64,000 nt of DNA from Palsa-465 sp963800475 (GTDB lineage Bacteria > Actinomycetota > Thermoleophilia > Solirubrobacterales > Solirubrobacteraceae), in NCBI GenBank assembly GCA_963800475.1, contig CAWDAZ010000003.1, positions 248,001 through 312,000 of the forward strand. Direction: 5' to 3'. Below the pieces are notes generated by a model. That model was not told the origin of the DNA. It saw nothing but the letters and a program-made list of their open reading frames with translations, and made no database searches. Position 1 is the first letter of the stretch. Each line of letters starts with the position of its first letter. A program made the translations under genes and the position numbers. Below, one piece after another: positions 8,407 to 19,994 of this stretch.

Positions 8407-8521
8407 ATCGGATCGCAGACTAGCTCGTGTCCCCCGCGCTCGCGCCTTGCGGACCGGCTTCGTGCGAGTCACCCGGATCTCCGCTCCGGGCTGTTCCGGG
8501 GGGTGAGCTAGGGTAGCTCCC
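8407..8521. promoter_or_regulatory. Divergent promoter region between murA and the HD-domain gene
   Basis: 115 bp between two divergent starts. On the minus strand TAGTCT (8417-8422) lies 10 nt before the murA ATG; on the plus strand TAGGGT (8509-8514) lies 7 nt before the HD gene ATG. No ribosome binding site is obvious for either gene. The -35 elements are not recognisable. Confidence 0.4.
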
Positions 8522-9085
8522 ATGCGTGAGCTTGTTTCGCGCCAGGAGGCCTGGAACCTGCTCACGGACTGGGTTGCGTCGGACTCGCTGCGGCGTCACG
8601 CGCTCGCCGTCGAGGCGGGGATGCGCGCCTACGCACCGCGGTTCGGTGGCGACGTCGAGCTGTGGGGCGCGACGGGGCTGCTGCACGACCTCGATTACGA
8701 GCGCTATCCGAACCTCGACGACGGTCATCCACGGTACGCGATCCGGGAGCTCGAGCAGCGCGGATACCCGCCCGAGCTCGTCCGTGCGGTCGCCTCTCAC
8801 GCCGATTTCATGGGCGTCCCTCGCGAGACGCCGATGGAGAAGACGCTGTACGCGGTCGACGAGCTGTCGGGGTTCGTGCTCGCGTGCGCCTACGTCCGTC
8901 CCGACGGTCTGCGGGGGATGACCCCGAAATCCGTCAACAAGAAGCTCAAGCAGCCGAGCTTTGCGGCGGCGGTCGGCCGCGAGGAGCTCTACCGGGGAGC
9001 CGAGGAGCTAGGCGTCGCGTTCGACGAGCATGTTCAGGTTGTGATCGACGCCCTCGAGGCCGAGCACGAACAACTAATGCCGTAG
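8522..9085 (+). CDS. HD-domain hydrolase (HDIG-type), function unknown
   Basis: 187 residues. An HD-superfamily metal-dependent phosphohydrolase fold: His27 in RRHALAVEAG, the HD pair in TGLLHDLDYERYP, and a later His-Ala-Asp (ASHADFMG) that in this family completes the metal site. The pattern LRRHALAVEAGMRA...GLLHDLD...HP is typical of small standalone HDIG proteins annotated only as hydrolases; substrates are unknown. The gene stands alone between murA (divergent) and an MmpL transporter 73 bp downstream on the same strand. The ATG at 8522 is preceded by a -10 box rather than a Shine-Dalgarno. Confidence 0.8.
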   Translation: MRELVSRQEAWNLLTDWVASDSLRRHALAVEAGMRAYAPRFGGDVELWGATGLLHDLDYERYPNLDDGHPRYAIRELEQRGYPPELVRAVASHADFMGVPRETPMEKTLYAVDELSGFVLACAYVRPDGLRGMTPKSVNKKLKQPSFAAAVGREELYRGAEELGVAFDEHVQVVIDALEAEHEQLMP

Positions 9086-9158
9086 CCTTGGGTGCAGTCA
9101 CGTCGGGGGAGGCGGGCGTGTCGTAGTAACACAGCTTCCGTCCGGAAGGGGTACCGCC

Positions 9159-11372
9159 TTGCTGAATCTAGCTCGCTGGTGCATCGCACATCGCCGTTGG
9201 GTCGTAATCGGGTGGGTCGCGATCGCGATCGGCTCCTCCCTGGTCGCCGGCGCCGTCGGGCGGAACTACTCGACGAACTTCCAGCTCAAGGGGACGGAAT
9301 CCCAGCGCGCCCAGAACCTGCTCGCCAGCAAGTTCCCCTCCCAGGGCGGCGACCAGGACACGATCGTCTGGCACACGTCGAGCGGGACCGTCGACGATCC
9401 CGCCGTCCGCGGCCAGATGACAGCCCTCCTGGCGAAGGTCGCGAGGATGCAGCACGTGGTCGGCATCGTCAGCCCGTACACCGCTCGCGGCGCCGTTCAG
9501 GTCTCGCGGGACCGCCGGACGGCATTCGCGATCGTCCTCTACCCCAAGCGCGCCAACCAGCTGCCCGACGGGACCGGCAAGCCGGTGCTCGCGGCGGTCA
9601 ACGCCGCCAACCGGCCGGCTCTTCAGGTCGCCGCCGGCGGCCAGGTGATTGAGCAGGCGGAGGGCTTCTCGATCGGGCCGGCAACCGCGGTGGGCGTGAT
9701 CGCCGCGCTGGTGATCCTGCTGATCACGTTCGGCTCGCTGCTCGCCGCCGGGATGCCGCTGATCACCGCCGGCCTCGGCCTGATCACGGGTGTCGCGCTG
9801 ATCGGGCTCGCCACGCACGTCACGAACATGTCGAACGTCGCCCCCGAGCTCGCGCTGATGATCGGGCTCGGCGTCGGGATCGATTACGCGCTGTTCATCA
9901 TGACCCGGTTCCGCGAGGCCTACCGGCGGCTCGACGACAGCCGCGCCGCGGTGCTCGAGGCGATGGACACCTCCGGTCGCGCGATCCTGCTGGCCGGGAG
10001 CACGGTGATCATCGCGCTGCTCGGCATGTTCGCGACCGGCGTGAGCTTCCTGTACGGGCTCTCGATCGCCTCGGTGCTCGCGGTCCTGCTGACGATGCTT
10101 GCGTCGATTACGGTGCTGCCGGCGATGCTCTCCCGGTTCGGGCCGCGATTGGCTGCACCGGGTCGCCGCGCCCGGGCGCGCGAGGCCGCCGGCCGACCCC
10201 CGCGCGGGTCGATGTGGCGACGCTGGAGCCTGATGGTGCAATCGCGCCCGTGGCCGCTGTTCGCGGCGTCGCTGCTCGTGATGGTCGCGTTCCTGATCCC
10301 CGTCACCCAGCTGCGGCTCGACAACGGTGACGCCGGCAATGACCCGACCAACACCAGCAGCTATCGGGCGTTCAACCTGCTCTCCCAGGGCTTCGGCCAG
10401 GGCTTCAACGGGCCGCTGCTGCTGGTCGCCGAGCTGCCAAGCGCGGGCAACGCCTCCTCCCTGTCGGCGGTCGGCGCCGCGCTCGCCCGGACCCCGAACG
10501 TGGTGGCGGTCGGCCAGCCGCGGCTCAGCCCGGACGGCCGCGTGGCCGTCGTGCGGGCGTATCCGGGCTCGGCTCCGCAGGCCCAGGCGACGACCGACCT
10601 CGTCAACCGGCTCCGCGACCACGTGCTACCTCCGATCGAGCGCAGCACCGGTGTACGCGTGCTGGTCGGCGGATTCACAGCCGGCTCGATCGATTTCTCG
10701 AACGTGCTCGCCAGCAAGCTCCCGCTGTTCATCGCGATCGTGGTGGTGCTCTCGGCGCTGCTCCTGTTCGTGATGTTCCGCTCGATCGTGATTCCGATCC
10801 AGGCCGCCGCGATGAACCTGCTCAGCATCGGCGGCGCGCTGGGCGCGACCGTGCTCGTGTTCCAGGAGGGCTGGCTCGGCAGCGCGCTCGGGCTCCAGAA
10901 AGGACCGGTCGATCCCTGGATCCCGGTGCTGATGTTCGCGGTCGTGTTCGGGCTCTCGATGGACTACGAGGTGTTCCTGGTCTCCCGGGTCCGCGAGGAG
11001 TGGGTCCGCCGGCGGGATGCGCGGATCGCCGTCGCAGACGGGATCGCGCTGACCGGCCGGGTGATCAGCGCCGCGGCGGCGATCATGATCTGCGTGTTCC
11101 TGTCATTCATGCTCGGCGACGAGCGCGGCGTCAAGGAGTTCGGCTTCGGGCTCGCGATCGCCGTGTTCCTCGATGCGATCGTGATCCGCTGCGTGATGCT
11201 GCCGGCGGTACTCGAGCTGCTCGGCGACACGACGTGGAAGCTCCCGCGGTGGATCGACAAGCGGCTGCCCCACATCAACATCGAGGGCAGCGCGGCACAC
11301 GGCGCCGCCGAGGCGATGCGCGTCGAGGACAACCGCCCGCAGGACCGGGAGCTCGAGCAGGTCGGCTCGTAG
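9159..11372 (+). CDS. MMPL/RND-family membrane transporter
   Basis: 737 residues. Architecture of an MmpL-type RND transporter: one N-terminal helix (about 14-36), a periplasmic domain, five helices (about 180-330), a second helix near 370-390, a second periplasmic domain and five more helices (about 525-690). Both halves carry the Asp-Tyr motif of the proton relay, GVGIDYALF around residue 240 and GLSMDYEVFLVSR around 600. Family members export lipids, siderophores or drugs by proton antiport. The TTG start is supported by AAGGGG 7 nt upstream. The C-terminal 40 residues are a charged cytoplasmic tail. No partner protein is adjacent, so the substrate cannot be stated. Confidence 0.9.
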   Translation: MLNLARWCIAHRRWVVIGWVAIAIGSSLVAGAVGRNYSTNFQLKGTESQRAQNLLASKFPSQGGDQDTIVWHTSSGTVDDPAVRGQMTALLAKVARMQHVVGIVSPYTARGAVQVSRDRRTAFAIVLYPKRANQLPDGTGKPVLAAVNAANRPALQVAAGGQVIEQAEGFSIGPATAVGVIAALVILLITFGSLLAAGMPLITAGLGLITGVALIGLATHVTNMSNVAPELALMIGLGVGIDYALFIMTRFREAYRRLDDSRAAVLEAMDTSGRAILLAGSTVIIALLGMFATGVSFLYGLSIASVLAVLLTMLASITVLPAMLSRFGPRLAAPGRRARAREAAGRPPRGSMWRRWSLMVQSRPWPLFAASLLVMVAFLIPVTQLRLDNGDAGNDPTNTSSYRAFNLLSQGFGQGFNGPLLLVAELPSAGNASSLSAVGAALARTPNVVAVGQPRLSPDGRVAVVRAYPGSAPQAQATTDLVNRLRDHVLPPIERSTGVRVLVGGFTAGSIDFSNVLASKLPLFIAIVVVLSALLLFVMFRSIVIPIQAAAMNLLSIGGALGATVLVFQEGWLGSALGLQKGPVDPWIPVLMFAVVFGLSMDYEVFLVSRVREEWVRRRDARIAVADGIALTGRVISAAAAIMICVFLSFMLGDERGVKEFGFGLAIAVFLDAIVIRCVMLPAVLELLGDTTWKLPRWIDKRLPHINIEGSAAHGAAEAMRVEDNRPQDRELEQVGS

Positions 11373-11449
11373 CTAGAAGGACGTAGCCGCGAACGGGGCG
11401 ACGCCGCCGGGGAGGGCCCGAGAGCGGGCGTCGTCAACCTGCACGAGCG
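11373..11449. other. Convergent intergenic region, possible weak hairpin
   Basis: 77 bp between the convergent MMPL gene and ABC permease gene. GACGCC at about 11400 can pair with GGCGTC about 25 nt later, but no T-run follows on either strand, so it is not called a terminator. Confidence 0.3.
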
Positions 11450-14017
11450 CTATTCGTATTGGAGCGCCTGCAGCACGTTCAGGCGCGCGGCGCGGCGCGC
11501 CGGGCCGATCGCAGCCACCAGCCCGGCGAGGATCGCCGCGATCACGAACACGACCAGCGTTCCGACCGGGATCGTCACCGCGCTGAACTTGATCGCGACG
11601 CCGACCAGCACCGCGAGCACGACCCCGAGCGGGATCCCGAATGCGGCACCCAGCAACGCGGTGATCACGCTTTCGTGGCGGATCATCCGGCGCACCTGGC
11701 GGCGGGTCATCCCGACCGCCCGGAGCATGCCGAGCTCGCGGGTGCGCTCGAACACGGTCAGCACGAGCGTGTTGACGATCCCGAACAGGCTGACGACGAT
11801 CGACAGCGACAGCAGCACGTACAGCAGGTTCAGCAGCGAGTTCAGGCCCTGCTCCTGGTTGTGCTTGAACTGGTCCTTGGTCTGGAGCTTCGCGTCCGGG
11901 AAGTCGTTCAGCGCCTGGTTGAGCGTCCGCGTGTTGGCCGCGGTGACGCCGCCTTGCATGTTCACGAACGCGTACAGGTTCTGCGGGTTCTGGTAGGCGC
12001 GGTCGAACAGCGACGAGGAGATCGTCACCGGCCCGTACGGGTTGCCGCCCTTCGGAGGATCGGTGATCCCGCGCACCACCAGCGGCAGCCTGATGCCCGC
12101 CGGCGTAAGCACCGACAGCGCGGAGCCGACGTGCAGGTGCTTGGAGCTCGCATACGACGTCGACACGAACGCGCCGTCGTCCCCGAGCTGCGCCGGCACC
12201 TGCGGTCCGCCGTGCTTCCAGTTGATCGCGATCACCTGGCTGACGTTCGGCTCGACGCCGGTGACGTTGATCTGTGAGCCGAATGCCTTCCCGTCGCCCG
12301 CGCGGACGCCCGACACCACCGAGACGCCCGGCACGCGCCTCACCGCCCCCTCGGAGGCGATGCTGATCGGCGTGAAGTTGTTGCTCGAGGTCACCGCGTA
12401 GTTGGCCACGAACAGCTGGTTGATGGCGCCCTCGAAGCGTGTGCGAAGGCCGGCCGCGAGCACGCCGACCATGGTCACGAGCGCCAGCCCGATCATCAGC
12501 GCGGAAGCGGTTGACGCGGTACGCGCCGGGTTGCGCATCGAGTTGCTGCGCGCGAGCCTCCCCGCCGCTCCACCGAGCTTCGTCGCCGGCCAGCCCAGAA
12601 CCTGAGCCAGCGGCGGGACTAGGCGCGGCGCGAGCATCGAGACGCCGATGAACAGCCCTACGGCCCCGATCCCGACGAACAGCAGACGCGCGCCCGTGGA
12701 CATGCCGGTGGCGAGCAGCCCGACCAGCATCAACGCCACCGCCCCCAGGATCGTCACGACCGCCGCCGGCTCGCTGAACCGAGCGAACCGCGACGGCGGC
12801 AGCAGCGATCCCTCCCGGATCGCCGCGATCGGCGGCACGCGCGTCGAGCGAATCGCCGGCCGGAGCGCCGCGAGCAGCGTGATCAGCACCCCGACGACCA
12901 GTGAGACGACGATCGTGCGGGTCTTGAACACGGTTCCGGTCTGCGGCAGGTCGATCCCGAACGAGACGAGCAGGCTGTTCAACCCCTTGGCGAGCCCGAG
13001 CCCCAGGAACAGTCCCACGATCGAGGCCACCAGGCCGATCACGAACGCCTCCAGCATCACGCTGGTCAGCACCTGCCGGCGGGTGGCGCCGAGCGACCTC
13101 AGGGTCGCGAGCTCGCGGGTGCGCTGCGCGATCGTGATCGACAGCGTGTTCGCGATCACGAAGCTGCCGACGAACAGCGCGATGCCGCCGAACGCGAGCA
13201 GGAAGTCCTGGAAGATGTTGAGGAAGTCGCTCGTGTCCTTGGTCGCCTGCGCTGCCTGAGCCTGCCCGGTCCGCACCTGGCTGTGGGGAGGCAGGATCGG
13301 CCTGATCGCGGCCACCAGCTGCTGGGGCGAGACGCCGGGCTTAGTGGCGACGCTGATCTGGTCGAACTGGCCCTGCTTGTGGAACAGGAGCTGGGCGGTT
13401 GGGAGGTCGAAGATCGCCATCGAGGCGCTACCGAGCGACGAGACCCCGGCGAATTGCACCGTGCCCACGATCTTGAAGCGGCGCACCGGTCCGCGCGCGA
13501 TCACGCCGATCTCCTGGCCGATCGAGAAGTTGTGATTGCTCGCAGTGTTCGCGTCGATCGCGACCTCGTCCGGCCCGACGGGATAGCGGCCGCTGACCAG
13601 CGTCAGCGGGTTGAAGTGCGCACCGGCCGCACTGTGACTGAAGGCGAGCCCGGGCCCGCCGCCGGTCGAGATCACCTTCCCGTTATGGCCCACCAGCTCC
13701 GCGGAGTCCCCGATTCCGCCGGACGCCTCGGCCACCTGAGGCAGCCGCCGGACCTGGATCAGCAGCGATGCGGGCAGCGTGGGTGCCTGGCTGCGCGCGC
13801 CGTTGCCGGTCCCGCTGGCGGTGATCGCGTTGCGCCCGGTGATCACCGCGTCGGCGTTCTTGTACGCCCGTGTGAACACAGTCGAGAAGGCGCCCTTGAT
13901 CGTGTCGGTGAGGATGTAGGTGCCGCTGATCATCGCGACGCCCAGCACCACCGCGATCGCGGTCAGGCTCGCACGGAGCTTGCGGCCCAGCAGCCCTTTG
14001 AGCGCGACCCGGGTCAC
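11450..14017 (-). CDS. ABC transporter permease, FtsX/MacB type
   Basis: 855 residues in a duplicated layout: an N-terminal helix (about 14-38), a MacB-like extracytoplasmic domain (about 45-260), three helices of the first FtsX domain (about 270-390), two to four helices (about 415-490), a second extracytoplasmic domain (about 530-715) and a C-terminal FtsX domain (about 735-855). The short ELATLRSLGATRRQV and ELGMLRAVGMTRRQV coupling motifs are both present. Such single-chain permeases pair with a LolD/MacB-like ATPase, here encoded directly upstream with a 4-bp overlap. They act by mechanotransmission or on lipoproteins and peptides rather than by classical transport; the substrate is unknown. 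Confidence 0.92.
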   Translation of the reverse strand: MTRVALKGLLGRKLRASLTAIAVVLGVAMISGTYILTDTIKGAFSTVFTRAYKNADAVITGRNAITASGTGNGARSQAPTLPASLLIQVRRLPQVAEASGGIGDSAELVGHNGKVISTGGGPGLAFSHSAAGAHFNPLTLVSGRYPVGPDEVAIDANTASNHNFSIGQEIGVIARGPVRRFKIVGTVQFAGVSSLGSASMAIFDLPTAQLLFHKQGQFDQISVATKPGVSPQQLVAAIRPILPPHSQVRTGQAQAAQATKDTSDFLNIFQDFLLAFGGIALFVGSFVIANTLSITIAQRTRELATLRSLGATRRQVLTSVMLEAFVIGLVASIVGLFLGLGLAKGLNSLLVSFGIDLPQTGTVFKTRTIVVSLVVGVLITLLAALRPAIRSTRVPPIAAIREGSLLPPSRFARFSEPAAVVTILGAVALMLVGLLATGMSTGARLLFVGIGAVGLFIGVSMLAPRLVPPLAQVLGWPATKLGGAAGRLARSNSMRNPARTASTASALMIGLALVTMVGVLAAGLRTRFEGAINQLFVANYAVTSSNNFTPISIASEGAVRRVPGVSVVSGVRAGDGKAFGSQINVTGVEPNVSQVIAINWKHGGPQVPAQLGDDGAFVSTSYASSKHLHVGSALSVLTPAGIRLPLVVRGITDPPKGGNPYGPVTISSSLFDRAYQNPQNLYAFVNMQGGVTAANTRTLNQALNDFPDAKLQTKDQFKHNQEQGLNSLLNLLYVLLSLSIVVSLFGIVNTLVLTVFERTRELGMLRAVGMTRRQVRRMIRHESVITALLGAAFGIPLGVVLAVLVGVAIKFSAVTIPVGTLVVFVIAAILAGLVAAIGPARRAARLNVLQALQYE

Positions 14018-14799
14018 GACCCCAGGCTGCTCATCACCTCGAGCACCTGCTGCTGGGTGGCGCCGGTCAGCTCGGTCTTGATCAGCCCATCGGCGATGAA
14101 CAGGATCCGGTGGGCGATCGAAGCCACACGTGCGTCGTGTGTGACCATCACGATCGTCTGCTGATACGCCTCCGCCGAGTCGCGGAGCAGCTCGAGGATC
14201 TCGCCGCCCGTCTTCGAGTCGAGGTTGCCGGTCGGCTCGTCGGCCAGTACGAGCGTCGGACGGGTTACGAGCGCGCGCGCGATCGCCACCCGCTGTTGCT
14301 CTCCCCCCGAGAGCTCGGCGGGCCGGTGGCTGCGGCGCTCGGTGAGGCCCGTCCGCTCGAACAGCTCGTCGAGCAGGGCGGGGTCGGCCTTCTCGCCGGC
14401 GATCGACAGCGGCAGCACGACGTTCTCCTCAGCGGTCAGCATCGGCAACAGGTTGAAGAACTGGAACACGAATCCGATGTGGTCGCGACGTAGGAGCGTG
14501 AGGTCGGAGTCGCTGAGCGTCGTGATGTCGGTTCCGCCGATTTCGACCTTTCCGCTGGTCGGGTTGTCGAGGCCGGCGAGGGCGTGCATCAGCGTCGACT
14601 TGCCTGAGCCGGAGGGGCCCATGACCGCGACGAGGTCGCTTCGGTTGACGGTCAGCGAGACGCCGCGGAGCGCGTCGACGGCCGTCGACCCCTCGCCGTA
14701 GCGGCGGGTGATGTTCTCAGCGCGGACGACCTCGGTGACGGCCGTCTCGTTCACGCCGGCGTCGGTGCGATCCGACACGCCGTGTGATTGCCCCGTCAC
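14014..14799 (-). CDS. ABC transporter ATP-binding protein, LolD/MacB type
   Basis: 261 residues with this start. Complete nucleotide-binding domain: Walker A GPSGSGKST, Q-loop FVFQFFNLLPMLTA, signature LSGGEQQRVAIARAL, Walker B LVLADEPTGNLD and H-loop MVTHD. The GNLDSKTG D-loop and the short post-Walker sequence are typical of the MacB/LolD/FtsE class and fit the FtsX-like permease downstream (4-bp overlap). The start is uncertain: GTG at 14799 is chosen because an extended -10 box (TGA-TATACC) lies 7 nt upstream; GTGs at 14778 and 14754 would remove N-terminal residues that are not part of the domain. Confidence 0.92.
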   Translation of the reverse strand: MTGQSHGVSDRTDAGVNETAVTEVVRAENITRRYGEGSTAVDALRGVSLTVNRSDLVAVMGPSGSGKSTLMHALAGLDNPTSGKVEIGGTDITTLSDSDLTLLRRDHIGFVFQFFNLLPMLTAEENVVLPLSIAGEKADPALLDELFERTGLTERRSHRPAELSGGEQQRVAIARALVTRPTLVLADEPTGNLDSKTGGEILELLRDSAEAYQQTIVMVTHDARVASIAHRILFIADGLIKTELTGATQQQVLEVMSSLGS

Positions 14800-14806
14800 C
14801 TGGTCT

Positions 14807-14815
14807 GGTATATCA
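14807..14815 (-). promoter_or_regulatory. Extended -10 promoter for the ABC exporter operon
   Basis: Minus strand TGATATACC, an extended -10 element with TATACC at 14807-14812, 7 nt before the GTG at 14799. It sits in the 103-bp region shared with the divergent dehydrogenase gene. Confidence 0.5.
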
Positions 14816-14889
14816 GCCGCACCTGTTGGCGGTGTGTTTTTCGTCGTGGACCGGCAGGGCCTGTCCGGCGGACCAAACGTCCGCTTGGC

Positions 14890-14895
14890 TATCGT
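14890..14895 (+). promoter_or_regulatory. Putative -10 box for the dehydrogenase gene (TATCGT)
   Basis: TATCGT 7 nt before the ATG at 14903. There is no Shine-Dalgarno in the gap, so a leaderless transcript is predicted. Confidence 0.4.
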
Positions 14896-14902
14896 CGCGG
14901 CG

Positions 14903-15991
14903 ATGGCGATCCCGATCATCGTGCTCGAAGGCGATCAGACGGGACAGGAGCTCCTCGACCAGGCGCTGCGCGTGCTCGACTCCGGTCTGCTGGGGGTGGA
15001 GGTCGAGCTCGCTCGCTTCGACCTGTCGCTCGAGAACCGGCGCCGGACCGGCAATGAGGTGGTGCTCGAGGCGGCGGCCGCGATCCGCGAAGCGGGGCTC
15101 GGGATCAAGGCAGCGACGATCACGCCGGAGGGCGCCGGCGACGTCGGTTCGCCCAACCGGATCCTGCGGGAGGCCATCGGCGGGAAGGTGATCGTCCGCA
15201 CCGGGCGGCGGCTGCCAGGCGTCTCGACGATCGCCGGCGTCCACCACCCGATCTCGATCGTGCGGATGGCGGTCGACGACGCGTACGGCGCCGAGGAGCG
15301 CCGCGACGGGGACCCGGGCTCGCCCGGGGAGTTCGCCTACCGCACCGAGCGGATCGCCCGCTCCACCTGCCGGGCGGTCGCCGAGTACGCGTTCCGCACC
15401 GCCGGCCGCAACGACGCCCGCGTGTACGGCGGCCCGAAGTGGACCGTCTCCCCCGTTTACGAGGGGATGCTCAAGGAGGAGATGGACCGGGCCGCCGAGC
15501 GTCATTCCGACGTCGCCTACCAGCCGGTTCTGATCGACGCCACCTATGCGGGGCTGCTGTCGGGGGCCGCCGACGCGCCGCTCGTGATCCCGGCGCTGAA
15601 CCGCGACGGCGATTGCCTGTCGGACATGGTGCTGCCGATGTTCGGCTCGATCGCCGGCGCCGAGTCGGTTCTGCTCGCGTTCGACGAGCGGTTCGCGACG
15701 CGCGTCGCGATGGCCGAAGCACCGCACGGCACGGCGCCCGCGCTCGAAGGCAAGGACCTCGCCAACCCGCTGGCGATGATCCTCGCGGGCGGCGCAGTGC
15801 TACGCCACGCCGCCGACCTATACGGCCCCGGCGCCGAGCGCGCTTCACGCGCGGTCTACGAGGCGGCGCTCGAGACCGTCGGAGCCGGCGTCAAGACCCC
15901 GGATCTCGGTGGCCACGCGGGCACCACCGAGTTCACGGACAGGGTGATCGAGCGAGTGCGCAGCAAGGTCGATGTCTGGTCGTCGCTGTGA
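14903..15991 (+). CDS. Isocitrate/isopropylmalate dehydrogenase family protein
   Basis: 362 residues. Beta-decarboxylating dehydrogenase fold: N-terminal IVLEGDQTGQELL (GDGIGPE-like), a Mg/substrate site with DATYAGLLSG and NRDGDCLSDM, and the cofactor region EAPHGTAPALEGKDLANP. The usual LDLYxNxRP stretch is replaced by GGKVIVRTGRRLPGV, which sets it apart from true LeuB (encoded elsewhere in this window) and fits a less-studied actinobacterial branch often annotated as isocitrate dehydrogenase. Substrate could be isocitrate, homoisocitrate or another malate; not decidable here. The gene is alone, divergent from the ABC exporter. ATG at 14903 is chosen because an upstream extension would cross the promoter region. 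Confidence 0.85.
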   Translation: MAIPIIVLEGDQTGQELLDQALRVLDSGLLGVEVELARFDLSLENRRRTGNEVVLEAAAAIREAGLGIKAATITPEGAGDVGSPNRILREAIGGKVIVRTGRRLPGVSTIAGVHHPISIVRMAVDDAYGAEERRDGDPGSPGEFAYRTERIARSTCRAVAEYAFRTAGRNDARVYGGPKWTVSPVYEGMLKEEMDRAAERHSDVAYQPVLIDATYAGLLSGAADAPLVIPALNRDGDCLSDMVLPMFGSIAGAESVLLAFDERFATRVAMAEAPHGTAPALEGKDLANPLAMILAGGAVLRHAADLYGPGAERASRAVYEAALETVGAGVKTPDLGGHAGTTEFTDRVIERVRSKVDVWSSL

Positions 15992-16027
15992 GGCGTTCTA
16001 CCCGCCGCTCGCGACCCGCCTCGAAAG

Positions 16028-16049
16028 CTGCATGGTTTGCAGGCTTTTT
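16028..16049 (+). terminator. Weak rho-independent terminator after the dehydrogenase gene
   Basis: Plus-strand CTGCA and TGCAG form a 5-bp stem around TGGTT, followed after GC by five T. Short stem, so only moderate support. Confidence 0.4.
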
Positions 16050-16142
16050 ACGCTACCTGTGCTCGCCTCCGGAAAGATGGATTTGCAAGATTTCGTGCAG
16101 AACACCCGTTCTGTCCGAGCCACTTCCTAGCCTGCCGAACAT

Positions 16143-16364
16143 ATGTTCCACCTAACACCTGAGCGCCTCCAGCGTCTCCTGGACCTCGTCGATGACGTGC
16201 TTGCCGGAGACCCGCCCGAGGAGGCCACACATCACCCACATCGCCAGCCCATCCGCTGGCAGCCGATCCGTCGCGCCGGCACCGTCAACGCCCGCCCCGC
16301 GCACTGCCTCTCGCCCGTCCGCATGAGCTCCCGGCAGCGGATGCGCGACGAGGCGCCGCGCTAG
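16143..16364 (+). CDS. Small ORF of doubtful reality
   Basis: A possible 73-residue protein. The first 30 residues (FHLTPERLQRLLDLVDDVLAGD) look like a designed amphipathic helix and not like random GC-rich translation, but the remainder is Arg/Pro/His-rich with a near repeat (RQPIRWQPIRR) and resembles chance coding. No Shine-Dalgarno lies before the ATG. It could be a decayed gene whose start survives. No family is recognised. Confidence 0.25.
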   Translation: MFHLTPERLQRLLDLVDDVLAGDPPEEATHHPHRQPIRWQPIRRAGTVNARPAHCLSPVRMSSRQRMRDEAPR

Positions 16365-16475
16365 GCGTCGATCGACACACCGGTAAGCGCGGCCTCGCGG
16401 CCGAGAGCTACGACGCCCCTGCCCGGCGGCCCGGGTGGCGTGCGTCGTCGTGCTGCCAAAGCCCAGCCAGGACGC

Positions 16476-16664
16476 TCAGCGTCCGGCGAGGATGCTCAGC
16501 ACGGCGATCACGCCACTGGGCTCGCCCGTGGTCTTCGAGGATCCAGCGGCCAGCAGCCCGAAGATCACCGCGAGAAACGTCCCGATCCCCAGCACGAGGC
16601 AGATGATCAGCAGCACGAGCACCTGCGGGTTGGCCCGCAGGAACCGGATCACGTCGTGCATCAC
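16476..16664 (-). CDS. Small single-pass membrane protein
   Basis: 62 residues beginning at a GTG with a strong GGAGGG ribosome binding site 7 nt upstream. Layout: a short basic N-terminus, one long hydrophobic helix at about residues 14-40 (VLVLLIICLVLGIGTFLAVIF), and a short polar tail with a second weakly hydrophobic end. The ribosome binding site and the hydrophobic profile support a real gene despite its size. It is downstream of the rRNA operon terminator on the same strand. Function unknown. Confidence 0.6.
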   Translation of the reverse strand: MMHDVIRFLRANPQVLVLLIICLVLGIGTFLAVIFGLLAAGSSKTTGEPSGVIAVLSILAGR

Positions 16665-16743
16665 GCGGCTGCCCTCCGGAACCGCTCACCTCGAGCACGA
16701 CGGTCCCGCCCCGCGGTCGACGCGAGCCCCCGCGCCCGAAACG

Positions 16744-16780
16744 CAAAACGACCCGCGCGATCGAGTTCGCTGCGGGTCGT
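16744..16780 (-). terminator. Rho-independent terminator of the rRNA operon
   Basis: On the minus strand ACGACCCGC pairs perfectly with GCGGGTCGT (9 bp, arms at 16772-16780 and 16748-16756) and is followed by TTTTGCGTTT. It lies about 35 nt after the 5S 3' end. Confidence 0.8.
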
Positions 16781-16813
16781 TACGGAAATCACTGCTGATT
16801 CTGGAATGAAAAA

Positions 16814-16930
16814 CCGGCGGCGACCTACTCTCCCAGGCCCTTGCGGGCCAAGTACCATCGGCGCTGAGGGGCTTAACTGCTCTGTTCGGAATGGGAAGAG
16901 GTGTTTCCCCCTCGCCATCGCCACCGGAAA
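16814..16930 (-). rRNA. rrf: 5S ribosomal RNA
   Basis: About 117 nt. On the minus strand the conserved CCGAACAGAGCAGTTAAG and GGGAGAGTAGGTCGCCGCC segments are present, and the ends CGGTGGCGA and TCGCCGCCGG pair as helix I. It is the last RNA of the operon. End positions are estimates within a few nucleotides. Confidence 0.95.
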
Positions 16931-16950
16931 CCGGTGAGAGACCGCCTCGC

Positions 16951-16987
16951 CGCGGACCTTCAAAACTACACAGTGCCAATGCACGGA
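16951..16987 (-). ncRNA. 3' arm of the 23S rRNA processing stem
   Basis: Downstream of 23S the transcript carries GTAGTTTTGAAGGTCCGC, which pairs with GCGGACCTTGAAAACTGC in the 16S-23S spacer (20031-20069). The pairing encloses 23S rRNA as the RNase III-type processing stem does in other bacteria. Confidence 0.7.
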
Positions 16988-16995
16988 TATCAAAT

Positions 16996-19994
<2,999 letters not shown>

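Noticed and set aside
11373..11449. Terminator between convergent MMPL and ABC genes
   Set aside because: A weak hairpin is possible but no T-tract follows on either strand.
16048..16239. Small minus-strand ORF opposite the weak 73-residue ORF
   Set aside because: Arg/Gly-rich with no start signal or family pattern.
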